Position numbers and translations under genes: made by a program. From contig JAQFVV010000158.1 in NCBI GenBank assembly GCA_028023455.1, positions 1,798,001-1,862,000 on the forward strand: DNA of 64,000 nt. Reading direction: 5' to 3'. Below the pieces are notes generated by a model. The model did no database searches. It was given only the letters and a program-made list of their open reading frames with translations, and had not been told where the DNA came from. This DNA comes from Epiperipatus broadwayi (lineage: Eukaryota > Onychophora > Udeonychophora > Euonychophora > Peripatidae). Numbering within the stretch: position 1 is the first letter of the stretch; each line of letters begins with the position of its first letter. Of this stretch, positions 13,201 to 28,200 are shown piece by piece.

Positions 13201-16200
13201 TCAATTAATCATGATATACAAATATTTATGCACAGCTTTCAATTGGACTTTATTAATAAATAAAAGTTTATGATTTCAAAATATTTAAATATAATATTTT
13301 AAAAGCATTTCCTTCCTCTGATACATAATAACAGACAAGTTAATCGCATTTATTGAAAATAGGTAACAAATTACTGCAATTTTTCAATTGTACTAAATTA
13401 TATAACTATCATGAACATGCCATTATGTGCAAACCTAGCTTCAAAATAATTTTTTCATTAATGCAATACCTTCAAACCTCTAGTTAACAGTTTAAAAAGA
13501 ATGGATCAAGTCTTTTCTTGCAAAGAGAAAGAAATACAATCTCAAAGTACAAAAGATACACCCTTGAATCACTAATAATTTAAATATGAAAATATATCTC
13601 CTGATCTGCATCAAAAAACTTTAATTTTGTCATATAAGAATAAGGAAAGCTACTCTTCATAAGCAGTTTGATTTTAATGTCTCATTAAAAAGAAACTTTT
13701 TATCTAGAATAATCAAATTTAAGGAAGTTGTGTTAGCATTTCATAATAATTTATAAAAATTATCACAAATGATGTAGCTTCAGATAATTTAAAATAAAAT
13801 CAAAAGTCTCAGAAATGTACTGAATACAGATATAAAACTTGGCTGAACTTTTAAAAGATTGAAGATTTTCACAATCATCATCATCACATTCTAAAAAGAG
13901 ATAACTTAATATCCTAATATTCTATCTGGTCATATTTTGGAGATATCAAAAGAGTTTACAATTAATATCTCTTTAAAAAAAAAAATCTATTTCAATTAAC
14001 TTCTGTTTCATTCAATGACTTTTATTAGCATAATAATTCATCTTAAAAATGAAAAATATTTAAGGAAAAATATATATATCTTATTTTTTAGAGTGAAAAA
14101 TTAATATATACTTTAAAAATAATACATTTTAAAATTTTACCACAAAACTTTATGACTTTACCATCTAGTTTGTCCATTATTCACCAAGTATACTTCACAC
14201 AGACGCCAGCTGATTTCTCTAATGGGTATACTATTTTTTATGTTTGAAATTATCAAATTATAAAAAACAGAGTTCTTCTGTCTAAAATCATGGTTTGGTT
14301 ATGGAGGCAATAAAAAATTATGAAGCATTAGGAACAGAAGGTTAGTAATCAGGCAATAGGCAAAAAAAAAAAAAAGTAAAAGCATGCAAAAATAAATAAA
14401 TAAATGATTAACTAAATAATGTCAACTAATAATAAAAAGACAGAAATGAAGAACTCTGTTACTTTTAAAATGGATCTACGTTGAACAAATTGGCTGTTTC
14501 TTTCCAAATATGAAATACTTAAATAAAAATAAAAAAGCAAAATAAAATATTTTTAATGGTAACATGCACAAGCATTATTACTAGTAATTTTCAAAACTAC
14601 AGATAATAATAAAAAAAAAAGCATTCAAGCAAAAGGAAATATTTAGAAATAAAAAAGAAAGGAAATTTGGAAACAAACAACCAATTCTTTCAGTGGTCCA
14701 ATTTTCAAGCTGGCAAAAATGTGACTTACTTGTTCACGGGCATTTACCTCCTCTTTTGAACCAGCATAAAAACCCATTTTTTGTGCCATTTCTAAAACTT
14801 GCTCCTGTTTCAAACCTTCCATAATATCAATTGGTATAGTAATAATTGCATTAGGATCTTCTTTTGCAACTTCTTCAATATTAATACCACCCTGTGAACT
14901 GCCAATCATGACAGGACCCTAAAATAACAAAACTATATAATGGCAGCAATAATTAAAAATATCAATAACAACAAAAATAATAATATAATTACATTAAAAG
15001 AACGCTCCAACATAACTGCAAAATAATATTCTCGACGAGTATATAGCCGTTCACACACCATAACTTCACTACACAGCTGACCTTCTGCTCCTGTTTGTTT
15101 AGTTACTAACTTATGACCAATCATTTTGGATGCAGTATCTGCAGCTTCATCAGGACTACAATAAAATAAATATTAGTTAAAATAACTCATAATATTAACA
15201 TATTCATTAAAAAATACACGAGTATGATAAATGTCATTGTATATTAATATTACAATGTTATAATAATAATAATAATAATCATATAATATTTTATTTAACT
15301 TAATCTTTAGCATATTATTAAATTAATATAAATGTATTCAATAAGTTCATCTGGTAAAAATGTCTTATAATGAACATGGAGACACAAATATATTCATATG
15401 TATGTGTATTCATAATAAGAACTATGCAGTTATTATGTTTCTAACATCTTTCACACCTTCACATAATATAACTTAAAATGTATGTATACTAAAATTATGA
15501 GAAGAGATAAAAATAATATTAAAAAGAAATAAATTAATAGAGAAAATCAAATATTAATTAAATAAAATATTTAATCAAAATATTATACATAGAGCCCGCA
15601 AAACAAGTTCATAACAAGCTTTGAGAATATCCTCAACCCCAGACCGGTTTTGCATCTAACGTTGTCAGTGAGGTGCCAGGATATTCATTAGATTAAAAAT
15701 ACTAGGATAAGTCCAGCACTTTATCTAATGTATAACTATTGAGAAGAAAATCTGAAATTTTCAGACATCCATATGTCTAATAGCCATATGGGACTGAACT
15801 AAGTTTAGATACCCATATATTAATAGCTTAGCAATATAAAAATCGCCAGAGCCTTAATAGCAAAAAATAAAATGATTAAAAAAAATCAAGTCAGATGTCA
15901 CATGACCTAATTTTAATAAAGCTCGTTTTACAAATGTTATATATAGAGCCCGCAAAACAAGCTCTTAACAAGTTTTGAGAATATCCTCAATCCCAGACCG
16001 GTTTCTGCATCTAGCGTTGACAGTGAGGTACCAGGATATTCATCTAGATTAAAAATACTAGGACAAGCCCAGCACTTTATCTAATGTATAACTATTGAGA
16101 AGAAAATCTTAAATTTTCAGACATCCATATGTCTAAAAATCCAGCTATCTAACTCAAAGCTTGTTGTGCGGGCTCTATATATAACATCTGACTTGATTTT

Positions 16201-19200
16201 TTATCATTTTAATCAAAATAATCAGGTAATGGAGAAAATTCAATTAGTATTAACTAACTACCAATTGAAGTTACAGTAAAGATTGAGCTGATAAAACTCT
16301 CTACCCGGATCATCATGAATTATATTATTATTCCAGAAAACAAAAAGTATAAAAAGACTGGAACAGAAAAAGGAGTGCCTTTTTTTCCATCTTCATCATT
16401 TCGGATAAACTGAGATTCCCACCAGGAGAAGTAGTGGAAGAAACCAGCGGGAAATATCTTATTACCCAGGATCTCGGTTCCTGAAGGTAACCAAGCTGAC
16501 TAGGGTTAAAACAGATCATTCCAATTTTATTATGATTTTAAAATGCCTTAAGGATCTGCAGGATTAAAGGACTATGGCAAAGGTAATGTATTGCCTTCAG
16601 TTGTTATTTAATTATTGATGTTGTATTAAGTGAAAGGAACTTATATTCCAAAGCAATGGAGCAGGGATTTATCCAATTGTATTGGATAATTTATGTAATT
16701 GAGAAGAGTGTGAACTCATATGAATATTATATTTTGGTATATTTATTATTGTTATACATTGTATCCTGCATTAAAGTGCATGAAGAAATTGAGCCACTGT
16801 GGTTTTTAATTAAAGAAAATTAATTCCTAAAATAATTGATACCTTATTCAGGGAAAATAGAACTAACACACAGCAGTCAACATCTGTCTTATAAAATTAT
16901 AAATGATGCGACTTAAGAAATCTTATTAATTCACAATGAAGTTTCTCTGCAATGAATAGTTTCAAGTCATGGGTCCTTAATTAGCAATTACTGTTGCTTC
17001 ATTATTAGCTAAACTGAAAAAGCATTAACAAATTAAATTGTATAATCATTAAAATTAATACACATTATAACATATGAAACTGGCCAATGCATGGGCAATG
17101 ATCAATATAATCTGAATAAAATCTAGCTCAACCAGGATCGCCATTTTGTAATGAACTATAGACAATAATTTGGGATAATATTATAAAAAGATGTTTTACT
17201 ATACCTAAGAGTTGAAATACCATCCATAATAATCTAGATTCAGCATAAATATGGAATGTCATTTTATAAAAGCCCTAAAATTAATTTGGCATTTTGTAAT
17301 AATTACCACTTGTGCACGATAATAATGGATTTTGATTTCACTATTTCTCTACATTTGTTTAATCAACATTTGTCACAAAGAAATGCCCTCAAGATTTATA
17401 TTCTTTATCACTAAGCAAAAACATGCATTAATAAAAAAATTACTCTGTAATAACCTGTGTTCAATTGTCTAACCAGGCATTGATCATATTAGGCACTAAC
17501 AATATTGCCACATATGATTATTTAAATTGTCCACTACATTACAATAAAATACTACTAACAATCTATATTAAAAATCCAATCCATCCAGATAATGTTTAAA
17601 ACGAAATAAAGCGAACTAGATCACCATTCCAAACATCAACAAATCTATCACACTTACAAAGTAAACTGTAATAAAATGTAAAATCGTATATCATTATCTC
17701 AAACAATGATGAGTGCTTGAGATATCTACTCAATTGATAATTAACTAAAACTAAATTCGAAATACTTTATTAATTTAATATTATTTTTAGTAATTCAAAT
17801 TTATCTTAATATTTAATGATATTCTATTTAAATAGATTAGTTTATAAATAATTATAAGTCCATTTTCGGAAAACATTTTATAAACTTATACACTATTTTA
17901 AATGTTTAAACAAAATAATCCTTTATTCAACTTTATATCTATTTTCGTTAAACATAATTCACATTTCATTCATATCCTACAGTAGAGTGATATGCAATTA
18001 TTGTTTCATTTATGTTCTAAAATGAAATGCTCCACAAGAATTTATTATCAATAACTCTATTATCTAATTTCACATTTTACAATACCCAATCACATTATAT
18101 AAAATATACCTTAAGTTTCCATTGGATGTTTATTGAATTACCATCACTTATATTATTTATCCACTTAAGTCTCTAATCAATCGAATATAAAAATGGACTT
18201 TGTAACAATTAAGACATATATGACAATAATGACAGTTATCCAAACCAAAGATAATAGTTAATGAAATTTATGATCTCTACTTCAAAGAAATTTAAAAAGT
18301 AATTAAGATAAGTCATTCTGACTAATGATTGTATACACTCGATAAAGATTTTATAACCAAACAAATTAAGCATATAGATAATCAATTCTGAGCTAATGAA
18401 ATTATTTTACTAGCAATATTGATTTAAATAAATAAACAAATATTTGAATGTATTATTAAATGTAAAATTTATATGTAGTAGGATTTAAAAAAATGATAAT
18501 GTATAAAATATATCATATATTTAATTCTAGATCACTCATCAAATTGAATTTGAATCTTGGACCAAAATTTTAAGTATCAAAATTATCTTGCGTATTCAAA
18601 AAAAAAAAAATAATGAAACCGATTCATTTGATTTAAAATCAACTTTAAATTTATTGGTTTATAAAATAAAAATGAAAAACAGTAATAAAAGAATAAAATT
18701 AAAAAAAAAGAACATCCATTGTTGTTTGGCAACAGACTAGAATTAATAAAAGTAATAAATCTATATGTATGAAACTCCAAATATGTTGTATGACAATAAC
18801 ACAAGATGAAAACGGAAGGAGAGATTTGAAATATCATATATAATGATAAAAAAAAATGTGATTAAAAAAAAATTGAACTCTTTATTCATTAATGCCATAA
18901 TAATTATTAAACAAACATAAAAAAAAATATCTGCTATAATTTAAACCCTTTTCTACCTGATATTTTCAAGTTAAATTTTGAACATATAAAAAAAAATGAA
19001 ATATTTGGAAACATCAGGTGGTATTAAATGAGAGCCTATATGAGAACTAAATGAATTTCTCCGATCTTTTCATTGAGTGAATTCTATCATACCCATATAT
19101 ATATATTTACATATCTTTGTCGGAAAAAAAAAAATCTATATATATGCATAAAGAAAAAACTATACCATATCTAAGTGAAAGTCTATCCATATTCACTCAC

Positions 19201-22200
19201 TATTCACTGATCCATCGTAGTTTCTGATTCTTTGTTTCAAATCCTAAAGTGTAGAGATGAATTTTCTTTGAATAGAGAAGATAAGCATGTATGGTAAGTC
19301 ACTCAAATTCGAATTTAATTCCTTTCGTGTTTAACTTTCAATGTTTTCTTTCAAGTAGATAATTATCCAGCTTTCAAAACAACAGATAGAAAATTACACA
19401 TCACTGGCTGGTTTAATTTTCCCTCTTTACTGGCAATAATGTGCAAGAAAATTTCTTTAATGACACAATTCAATAAGATTAAATGAAAAATTAATACTAA
19501 CTTTTCATTTCTTCTTTTTTTGACTTAGGAGTTTAAATCACTTATTATCACATAGGTTGAATTAATCGATCTTGTAGATTTTCTTGACTTAAAATACAAT
19601 ATTCATAGTACATAATATGGTTTATATCCATCACAAATAAATTAATGTAATTCTGGACTTTTAAACACAAAATATCTTTATATAGCTGATCTGCAATACA
19701 AGATATTTTTGATGGGATTTTCCCTCTTTCATATTTTTTGTCGTTTCCTCTGGAATTTCATCAGCAAGCTGCCCCATTGAATGGGCAGATGGTTAAAATG
19801 TTTATTCTTCCATATTTATGAATTAACTATTTAAATAATAAAATTTAGTAAAATTTTTTTTTTTTTTGAAGACAAAAAAAAACGATCCGTTTCATGCAAT
19901 GACAAACCGATAAGTACTCAAATAACAGTGCCTCAGTTCTATTTATAATATATTCTTGATGACATAATTGTTGTCCTAATGACTGTTAAAAATCACTCAC
20001 ATAAAACTCGATAATGAACAATCTTTTCAAGAAAGTTTTGCATCCCTTTTGTAAGTGAAATGGAAATTTTGAAGAAAATTGAATACAGTGAAAATGAAAT
20101 CTAAATTTGATATGATTTTTTTTTTTTTTTTTTAAACCAAAATAAAGAATTTAGATTACAATTCTGATATATTCTACTGGATATATTTTTATATATGTTT
20201 TTTTTTTAATAATAATTTTCTCCCAAATTAATTTACAAATAAATATATGTGAAACACAAAACATTAAATTGTGCAATAGGTGTTGCTAAAATGATTGCAA
20301 TAACAGAAATTGAAATGTATAATATTTAATGATAATGTTGATTTTAGTCAAATAATCTTTCATGATACACTTAACTATTTCCAAAATCTCTTTATTTATT
20401 TACCTGTTTATATTTTTTTCTGAGATTAATTATAACAGAATTAAAATTTTGAAGTTAGAATTAGCAGTAAACAATATTATTTTAAAGGATTAGGTTGTCA
20501 TGGTTATCAAGTTAACTTTGTATTTCAAGATCTCCATTATCCATGGATTAAGTGAAAATAAAATCAAACAAGATCATCAAACTTCTTTATTATTAATATT
20601 TTTAAAATACTTTGACCTACAGTTAATATGTATACTTACAATACCTCCTATCCACGAATAAAAAAAATAAAGGACCTTTCTTTTCCTTTCTCTCAAACAT
20701 TTAACTACTTAACTTTAATATAAATGAACATCTATTCTCTCTATCTTACTCATTTTTGCACACCATTTAATATATCAGCTTAAAAAAATTTTTTTTTAGA
20801 TACACATCCTCATCAAAGCAATAAGGAATTTGCTTATTCCTTTTTATCTTTATCTTCTTTGTCATACCTATAGACGTTGTTTTTTTTAAGTCCAACACCT
20901 ATGCAGTATAACTACATCTCTAGATTGTTGTTTTTTTATATTGGATTTATGATTAATTTTTCCACATCTTCATATATTTTTAGTAACTTCTTTATGAACA
21001 ATGCTTTAGAGTTAAAGTCAGAGAAAATATTTAGTATTTCTTTTATGCAAACTAAATACATCACAGAAGAAAATCTATTCACAAAGTTAAAACATCATTA
21101 GATACTTTCTAATAGCCATATATTTTCATTGCATTACTACACAAAAAAAACAAAACATGACTTGCTAAAACATAAATGAATCCCTGGCATTATAACACAA
21201 ATATTGTCAAGGCAAATATGTCTTGTAAAATTACAAAATGGCAAGAAATTCAGGAAACATGTTAATCACCTTCACTATCACTATGAAAACCCTATACCAG
21301 ATGTTTATCTAAATACATTGCCTGAAGATAAGACAAATAAAAAGCATGTGGATGAAACTGATCTTAATAGTAATCTCGACCTAGAGACATAAAAAAGTTG
21401 TGTGTGAAACCAGGACCGACTCATACCACAGTTGAAGATAAGGAGAAAATCCCTAAAGCTTCTAAAATATCATTTAAGTTTAAGATTATGTTTGTTGAAT
21501 AAATCACTTATTTCTAGAGTGGGAGAAGGACTGGAGTGTTTGTGCATTGGGATGTATTGTTTATTACTTACTCTAGGAAATAAATTAAAGAGAATGCTGC
21601 TATAAACTTTATGTACCTGTAATTATCCATGATAAATGGCTACTATAAAAGCCTAGAAGTTTATCTTCTGCGCAGACCAACACAGTCTAGTGCGAAGCAT
21701 AATAGTAGAATGGCAGATAGAATAAGCATATGTTAAGGAGCCATGAAATGGATAAATTGTTTCTAAAGTTGTTATAATGTAAATAGCAGAAGTGAAACTG
21801 TGTAATATTGAAGCTCAAGTGTAGTAAGAAGTAGTAAGAAGAAATTAATTGAAGTCTATAAAGCAACATAAAATTTGTAGTTATATTAATGCTTTCCTTT
21901 CGTTATTGTTCAATTTGTTATAATAAATAATTATATATAAAATAACACAATTGTATACTAGTTTTATTTTTTGCCTGCTGGCTGGTTTCTGAAAAGGAGA
22001 AACCCTCAGACATAACAGGTGGGAGTAATATAAATCTCCACGAGGTAACATGCAATTCTTTAACTACGAGTCTGAATGTAAGAAAATTAGATTCTGAAGG
22101 ACTTTTTTGGAAACACACACATACTTATTAATGACTAATAAGCCAACATACAATATTTCATAATTTTTAAAAAAAAAATAATCAATTTTTCATAGATTTT

Positions 22201-25200
22201 TAGTTTGGTGTAATGGATCTGATTTAATAACAGTTAAGAATTTAAATATTTATTAACACTTAAACATTCAACTTTGTTTAAAAACTAATAAACTGAGAGT
22301 TTCTTAAGTTCTTTAGGTATTAATATTTAATATTTAGTCTAAACTATGTGCAATTTTATTTTAATTATTGTCAAATATGATTTTTATTTATTGATTTAAT
22401 CATTATATTAAACAGCTATTGCCATTTAAGCCTTTTTCGGCAAATTATGTTTTTTGCCCTTTTCAATATGTCTCCACGATTTAAAGCACATACAGCGACA
22501 TCTATATCAATACACGAGAGAAGACAGATAAACAAATGGATATCTAACACGATCTATTATGTGATTTTTTTGCTCAATTGTACTACAAAATTACTGTTAT
22601 ATATATTGAATGGACATATATCTACATATTAATTAATTAACTATCCATTCTTTATCCATTAACCACTTATTATTTAACTTAATGGATGTTTTGTATATAT
22701 TCATATAGTTGTTTTTATTATACATGATATAGTTTGTTTCATATATTTTACGTCTATTAACATCTTTAATATAATCAAGAACACTTATATTATCAATACA
22801 ATTTATTTTATGTCCGTACTGCAAATAATGAACATATAAAGCAGATCTATCATCTTTCCTATCAATAGCATCATTGTGTTTTTTAGCTCTTTCTCCCAAT
22901 TGCTTTGACGTCTGGCCATAGTAAATCATAAAAATCACAATACAACATAATAAAAGAGAGATGACAAAAAAGACATTCAGGTAGACACTATCATAAAACA
23001 ATATGAGAAAATTCTTTTTTGATATAAATTTTAAATTAACTTAATCGAATTATAAGTGATGATTATTCTGTTCATGATACTTTATATAAAATAATAAATA
23101 CTTATTCAAAAACTTTTATAAACATTTGTTTTTATCAAGCAATATCCACATTTCTTACTGTTTATTGTAGAAATAGAATCTGTTAATATTATAGAATATG
23201 AGAAATCATATTTTTCAAGGCATTGTAGTTAATATAATTATTAGCAATATAATTTTAAAAAATTAATAATGTAAGAAATAGCATAAATTGCTAGATATTA
23301 TTTTTACTATTTCCTGTCTGATCCTATGAATAATCTACTACTATCATAGTAATTCATTAGAAAACTTAATCTTATGAGCGATTTGTTTTTCTCTTTCATT
23401 TTCAAAAATATGTCTTCGAATAAATAAAATCTGGTGACTAATTGAAACTATAGATAATGCACAAAGTTTGTAAAAAATATCAGAATGAAAAGAATGTAAG
23501 CATGAAAATAAAGCTAATTAACAAAGTTAAAATAAGCAACTTAAAGTAAATACTTATTGAAAATTAAAAGTAGCTGGATTTAGAAAAGGCTGAGAATAAA
23601 ATACAAAAATTAAAGGAAGGGATTGTAAGAATTATGTAAATAAATAATAAAAAGTTTATTTGCAGTTAGATTAGAATTAAGAAATGTTTAACAAAATATT
23701 TAGGTTAATATTTGAAAAAAAATTAAAAGCTTTTGAAATCTGGAAATATTATAGGAATGGAAAAAATACAAAATTACAAAAAGCTAGAATTAGAGAAAGA
23801 AAAGATCTTTTACTTTTAAAATATATATATATATATAACACAAATAATAGAAGAAATTACAAGATAATCTTAAAATATTACTGATAATCTGGAAAAATAA
23901 AAACACCTTTTATAATTGTTATTCTAACAGTGATGAACATAAGTGGAATTAAATATAATTTAGTTTTAATAAATAGTCCTTAACCATAATTATGGATTGG
24001 AACATTTTAAACAGTAATTACTCATCTTACAAGAATGCTCTAGGAATGGGGTGATGTCAATCATTACATAATCTTGTATTCATCGACTCTTTTTTTTTTT
24101 CAAAATTCATTTATATAATGTCATCCAAATTTCATTCATATAAACAAAAAATTTTAATTTAATCTAGATATCTGTAAGTAAAACAACATTTTAACTACTT
24201 TATTACACTATTATTTATTATAAATTTCTTTTATTGAAGATCTGGCACATAAGCTACCTTTTGATTAATTAATATAATGTTGCAATAGTTTTTCAGATTT
24301 CAATTTTATAAAGCAGTCAACTAAACAAAAACACAAAATATTAGCAGTTAGCGAAAAGATTCCTACATACTTAGAATTTTGAGCTAAAAAAATTTGATTA
24401 TTTTATTAAACTCCATTCATGATGCCACAAATGATTACATAAATTATGATCCGCAAATATTCTCTACAGAATGCAAGATCAGTAATAAGATATAACGACT
24501 TGGACAGTATGATATCAAATGGTTTTTGATCAATGCTAGTGGTATTTAGTCATTGCCTGTTAATTTTTTAACATAATTTAATAAAAAAACAAATAAGCCC
24601 TGGGCAAAGTTTTAAGCAATTATTCATGTATTTGAGAACAATGGTGCACAAATAGCTATTCACTTAATATACAATTTGATTTTTAAAAAGGGCATAGTTT
24701 TAATTTATATAAGAGAATTATTCTATAAGAATAAAAGTTATTACACTGAAAAAATATTAGCGTCTTTGTGAGGCTAACATCCAAAAATGAATTTCAAAAA
24801 TAGGCTTTTATATGTTTTGGTTGGAATGTAACTTCAAGCAAAATGGATTATATTTATTTTCTTTTTTGATTAATAAAACAATATTTAAAAAAGAGAGATC
24901 TACAGAAGATATGTAGAAATATTAAATAAATAGATAAAACAAGTTTTATTTATGGATAAAATATTCAAAAAAAAATGAAAGAGAAATTGATTTTGATAAA
25001 CCTATAGAATAGATAAATTTTTGAAAGATGTATCTTACATGAAGGAAGACATTATTAGATGACTTAAGAAAATAATATAAATTTTTAATTTAAAAAAAAT
25101 TATAAAGCTGATGATCTAAATTGGAGTATAAAATTTACCTTTTAGCATATATGATGCTCTTAATGAATTCATGGCAATAGTATCAAAATATGACCAATTA

Positions 25201-28200
25201 CAGTTAAATCTTCTACTTCACATAACCTTCACATGAAATCTCTTACAAAGCAAAGTCATATTTCTTTTAAGAAAGATATCCATACATATGATAATGATAA
25301 AATAAACATAAAGATCTTTCCAATATATTTCTAAGACAAACAGAGAAGAAAGAATTGCTTATTTCTTTATTTCTAAGTACTCAATACAACATCATACTTA
25401 TATAGGGGAGAGGGACAAGAGAGGGGAAGAAGAAAGGAGAGAAGGAGGAAATAAGAGTGAAGATTTCCATTTTATTTAGTTTAATTAGTTACTTTAATTA
25501 CTGAAATAATTTAACAAAGTTTATTGATTTGGAAAAACTGGGGAAAATCATCATATTGAGTGAGATAAGAATCCATTTATCTATAAAAATATTAGAAAAT
25601 ATGTTATTGGATGAATCAATGGCTGATACTGGTATTTAACTTCTTCAAGACAATTTTCCAACTAGTAATACATCTCAATACAACTAAGAGATGATTCTTT
25701 GATATATTATTCACTTTTTCCATAACAAGCAAAATTTTGTCATCAAGCTTTTTTATTGGTGATATAAAAAAACAAGTGATGCTCTATCACTGCTAATATT
25801 TATCTGGCTGTTGCCATGTATAGCAATTAAAGATTTAATTTATCTGTTAAAAAAAAAATTAAGATTTTTATTGTGGCCTCAAGGATTCATAAATTCATTA
25901 CCATTTAATTATCAGTTAAAACTTAGTTCCTACATAATAGTATAATTTTATGCTAAAGTCGAGAAATATGCAAAAAAAATAAATAAATAATAGTAACTAA
26001 TAAAATACAATAATGATTTTAAACTATTAAATATATATTATGATCTGAAGGGAATTTTATTGTATGTATTAAAATAAAATTGTTTTTAAAATAATATTTA
26101 TAAAAAGTTGAATAATAAATATGAACTTTAGTGCCTAATTTAAAAATTAAAGCTGCGATTTCTAAAAAAGGTTTAAAAAGTGGGTGTGTATAATTTTTTT
26201 GTGATACAAAATAAAATGAATACTTACGAGTAAACAATTTTAACACCTCCTTTCAAACCACTATCAAATGTTCCTTTGCCCCGACCTCCTGCTAAAACTT
26301 GGGCTTTTACAACATAATCTTTACATGCTAGAAAATATTAATTTTCATAAGTAGTCTTTTATTTTATTGTAAAATTTATTTATATATGTATATGTGTGTG
26401 CATATATAAAATAAAAAACGCTATTTTTACAAATTCATAATAAGAATCACAATTTAATCTAAGTACAATAATTTCTATAAAATATATATATATATTCAAT
26501 TTTTCTATTGCCAAAAACAGATGATTTAATAATATGAAAAATAAGTCTTAGAATGAGTTCCACTGATTTATTAAAAATCAAACAGTAAGCCTGAAACTTA
26601 GATACTTTATATGCTTATGACTTATTAATGAAACTGTGATAATCATATGATCTTTATATTAAAAAAGCATTTTTCTAACTAGTTAAATTCAAACTTAATT
26701 TTTTTTATATGGTTTAATAATGAAGCCACAAAACAAATAAATATATTGATTAAAAAATCTACATGCTAAAAATGTAATTGCTAGAATTTTATTAACAATA
26801 TAGCAAAATAAATTATATAGGCTTTTCTTAAGAATTTGAAAAACCTCCTTTCATTATAAATCTTTACTAATAAGTTATGATCTGCTATGAATTCATTTAA
26901 TTTTCATTAATAATATATTTTATTTAAAATAAAGTCTTAGAAATTAACAAAACTCCAAGAGAGCAAATATTTATATACACATTACCAAAGAATATAAAAA
27001 CCAATCTAGAAAATTTACTCTTTAAAGTGAATTCAAGTTAATTCAAAATTATTATATTTCATTTACTCTATATGAGAAAACTAAAAAAAGTAATCCAAAT
27101 CTATTCCTTCAAATAAAACAAATATAACTAATAAGAAGTTAATTGATATTCTGCAAAACAGAGCTGTTATTAAGAAGTAACAGGAAATAAATATTGTTGT
27201 TGTTTTTTTTGATTAAAAACTCATATAAATCAGATACTTTATATTAATATAATAAAAGCAAAAGGACATCATTGGTTAGAAAAATAGAGAAATTATATAC
27301 TGAATTTAAGTATTAATGTATATTAGTTTGCTATTGCTTGCTACACTCTTAACACAATTTAATCTAGCATTTCAGTGCTAGAACTGCATCATTAGCTTTA
27401 ATAAGACTTTTTTCATCATTATAATTTGCAAGCATCTAGTGAGTTTCTATGCATAAAAATATCCTTTATTACTCCTTTTTAATGTAAAATAATGGTTTGC
27501 CTGTTGAAATATTTAGCAATGATAGTTTTTTTTTTAAAAAAAAGACATTGGTGCTAATAATAATAGAAGCTATGTCAGAGAAATGTGTTTGATTATCTCT
27601 TCAGTAATTTTATAAATAGAAATAAAATTAATAATAATTCATTTCAAGCATAAAATTAGATTGTGGGTCATCAGTCAACTGATTTCAAGACCAATAAACT
27701 GAACTATAAAGATTAAGAATTGCTAAATGAAATAGCAGCAATTCAAACATTAATTAATGAATTAAAAAGCATGTTTTAATTTCACGTGAAGCATTTTATA
27801 TTACAAAGTAAGAAGTGCTAGATGTATTTATTCAATTTTGTTATTATTTTGAGCATTTGATCTAATCTTCTTTGCAGTAAACATTTTGCTACATGGAATT
27901 ATTTTTCTCACAAATAAATATTACTCTATGGATTTTAGTTCAGTGTTAATATAAAGGACTCAAAAGTTACACATTTCTGGAATGGAATACCAGCTGTCAC
28001 ATTTTGCTCATGTCACCTCATTTCCAGATAAACAGAAATTTGATTATTATTATTTTATTAAACATTTTTAAAATAAAAGATAAAAAATGAAGTTTATAGT
28101 AGGGCTCAGATATTTATATCAGGATTTTTTTTCGTATATATATTATCAGGAGAAGAGAGATCAATGATATAGAAATACATCCAGAAAAAATAGTATTTTA

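Larger units (their letters stand above)
15583..16207 (-). mobile_element. Ribozyme-bearing element C, tandem dimer inserted in the older repeat
   Basis: A 625-bp insertion between perfect 13-bp direct repeats TTTAATCAAAATA (15570-15582, 16208-16220). The paralogous empty site in the 44.9-kb copy has this site once (with one difference). Terminal motif ATAGAGCCCGCAAAACAAG occurs at 15588 and again at about 15945, with its complement GCGGGCTCTATATATA at about 16170. The leader AAATCAAGTCAGATGT is present internally at about 15886-15902 and, complementary, at the right end. The two body copies are in tandem about 365 bp apart, each with a hammerhead-like core. Orientation is taken from leader and ribozymes. 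Confidence 0.82.
15470..16850 (+). repeat. Older interspersed repeat copy 1, interrupted by element C
   Basis: Flanks at about 15470-15582 and 16208-16850 together match, in reverse orientation, the uninterrupted copy at 44395-45132. Shared landmarks are AGAGATAAAAATAATATTAA, AGTTACAGTAAAGATTGA, ACTAGGGTTAAAACAGATCA and AATTAATTCCTAAAATAAT. About 740 bp without the insertion. The family is unidentified; it contains no coding frame I can name. Confidence 0.8.

Noticed and set aside
20877-21101. Plus-strand 74-residue frame before the integrase fragment as more pol
   Set aside because: No integrase or RNase H motif; low-complexity F/S/N/I reading.
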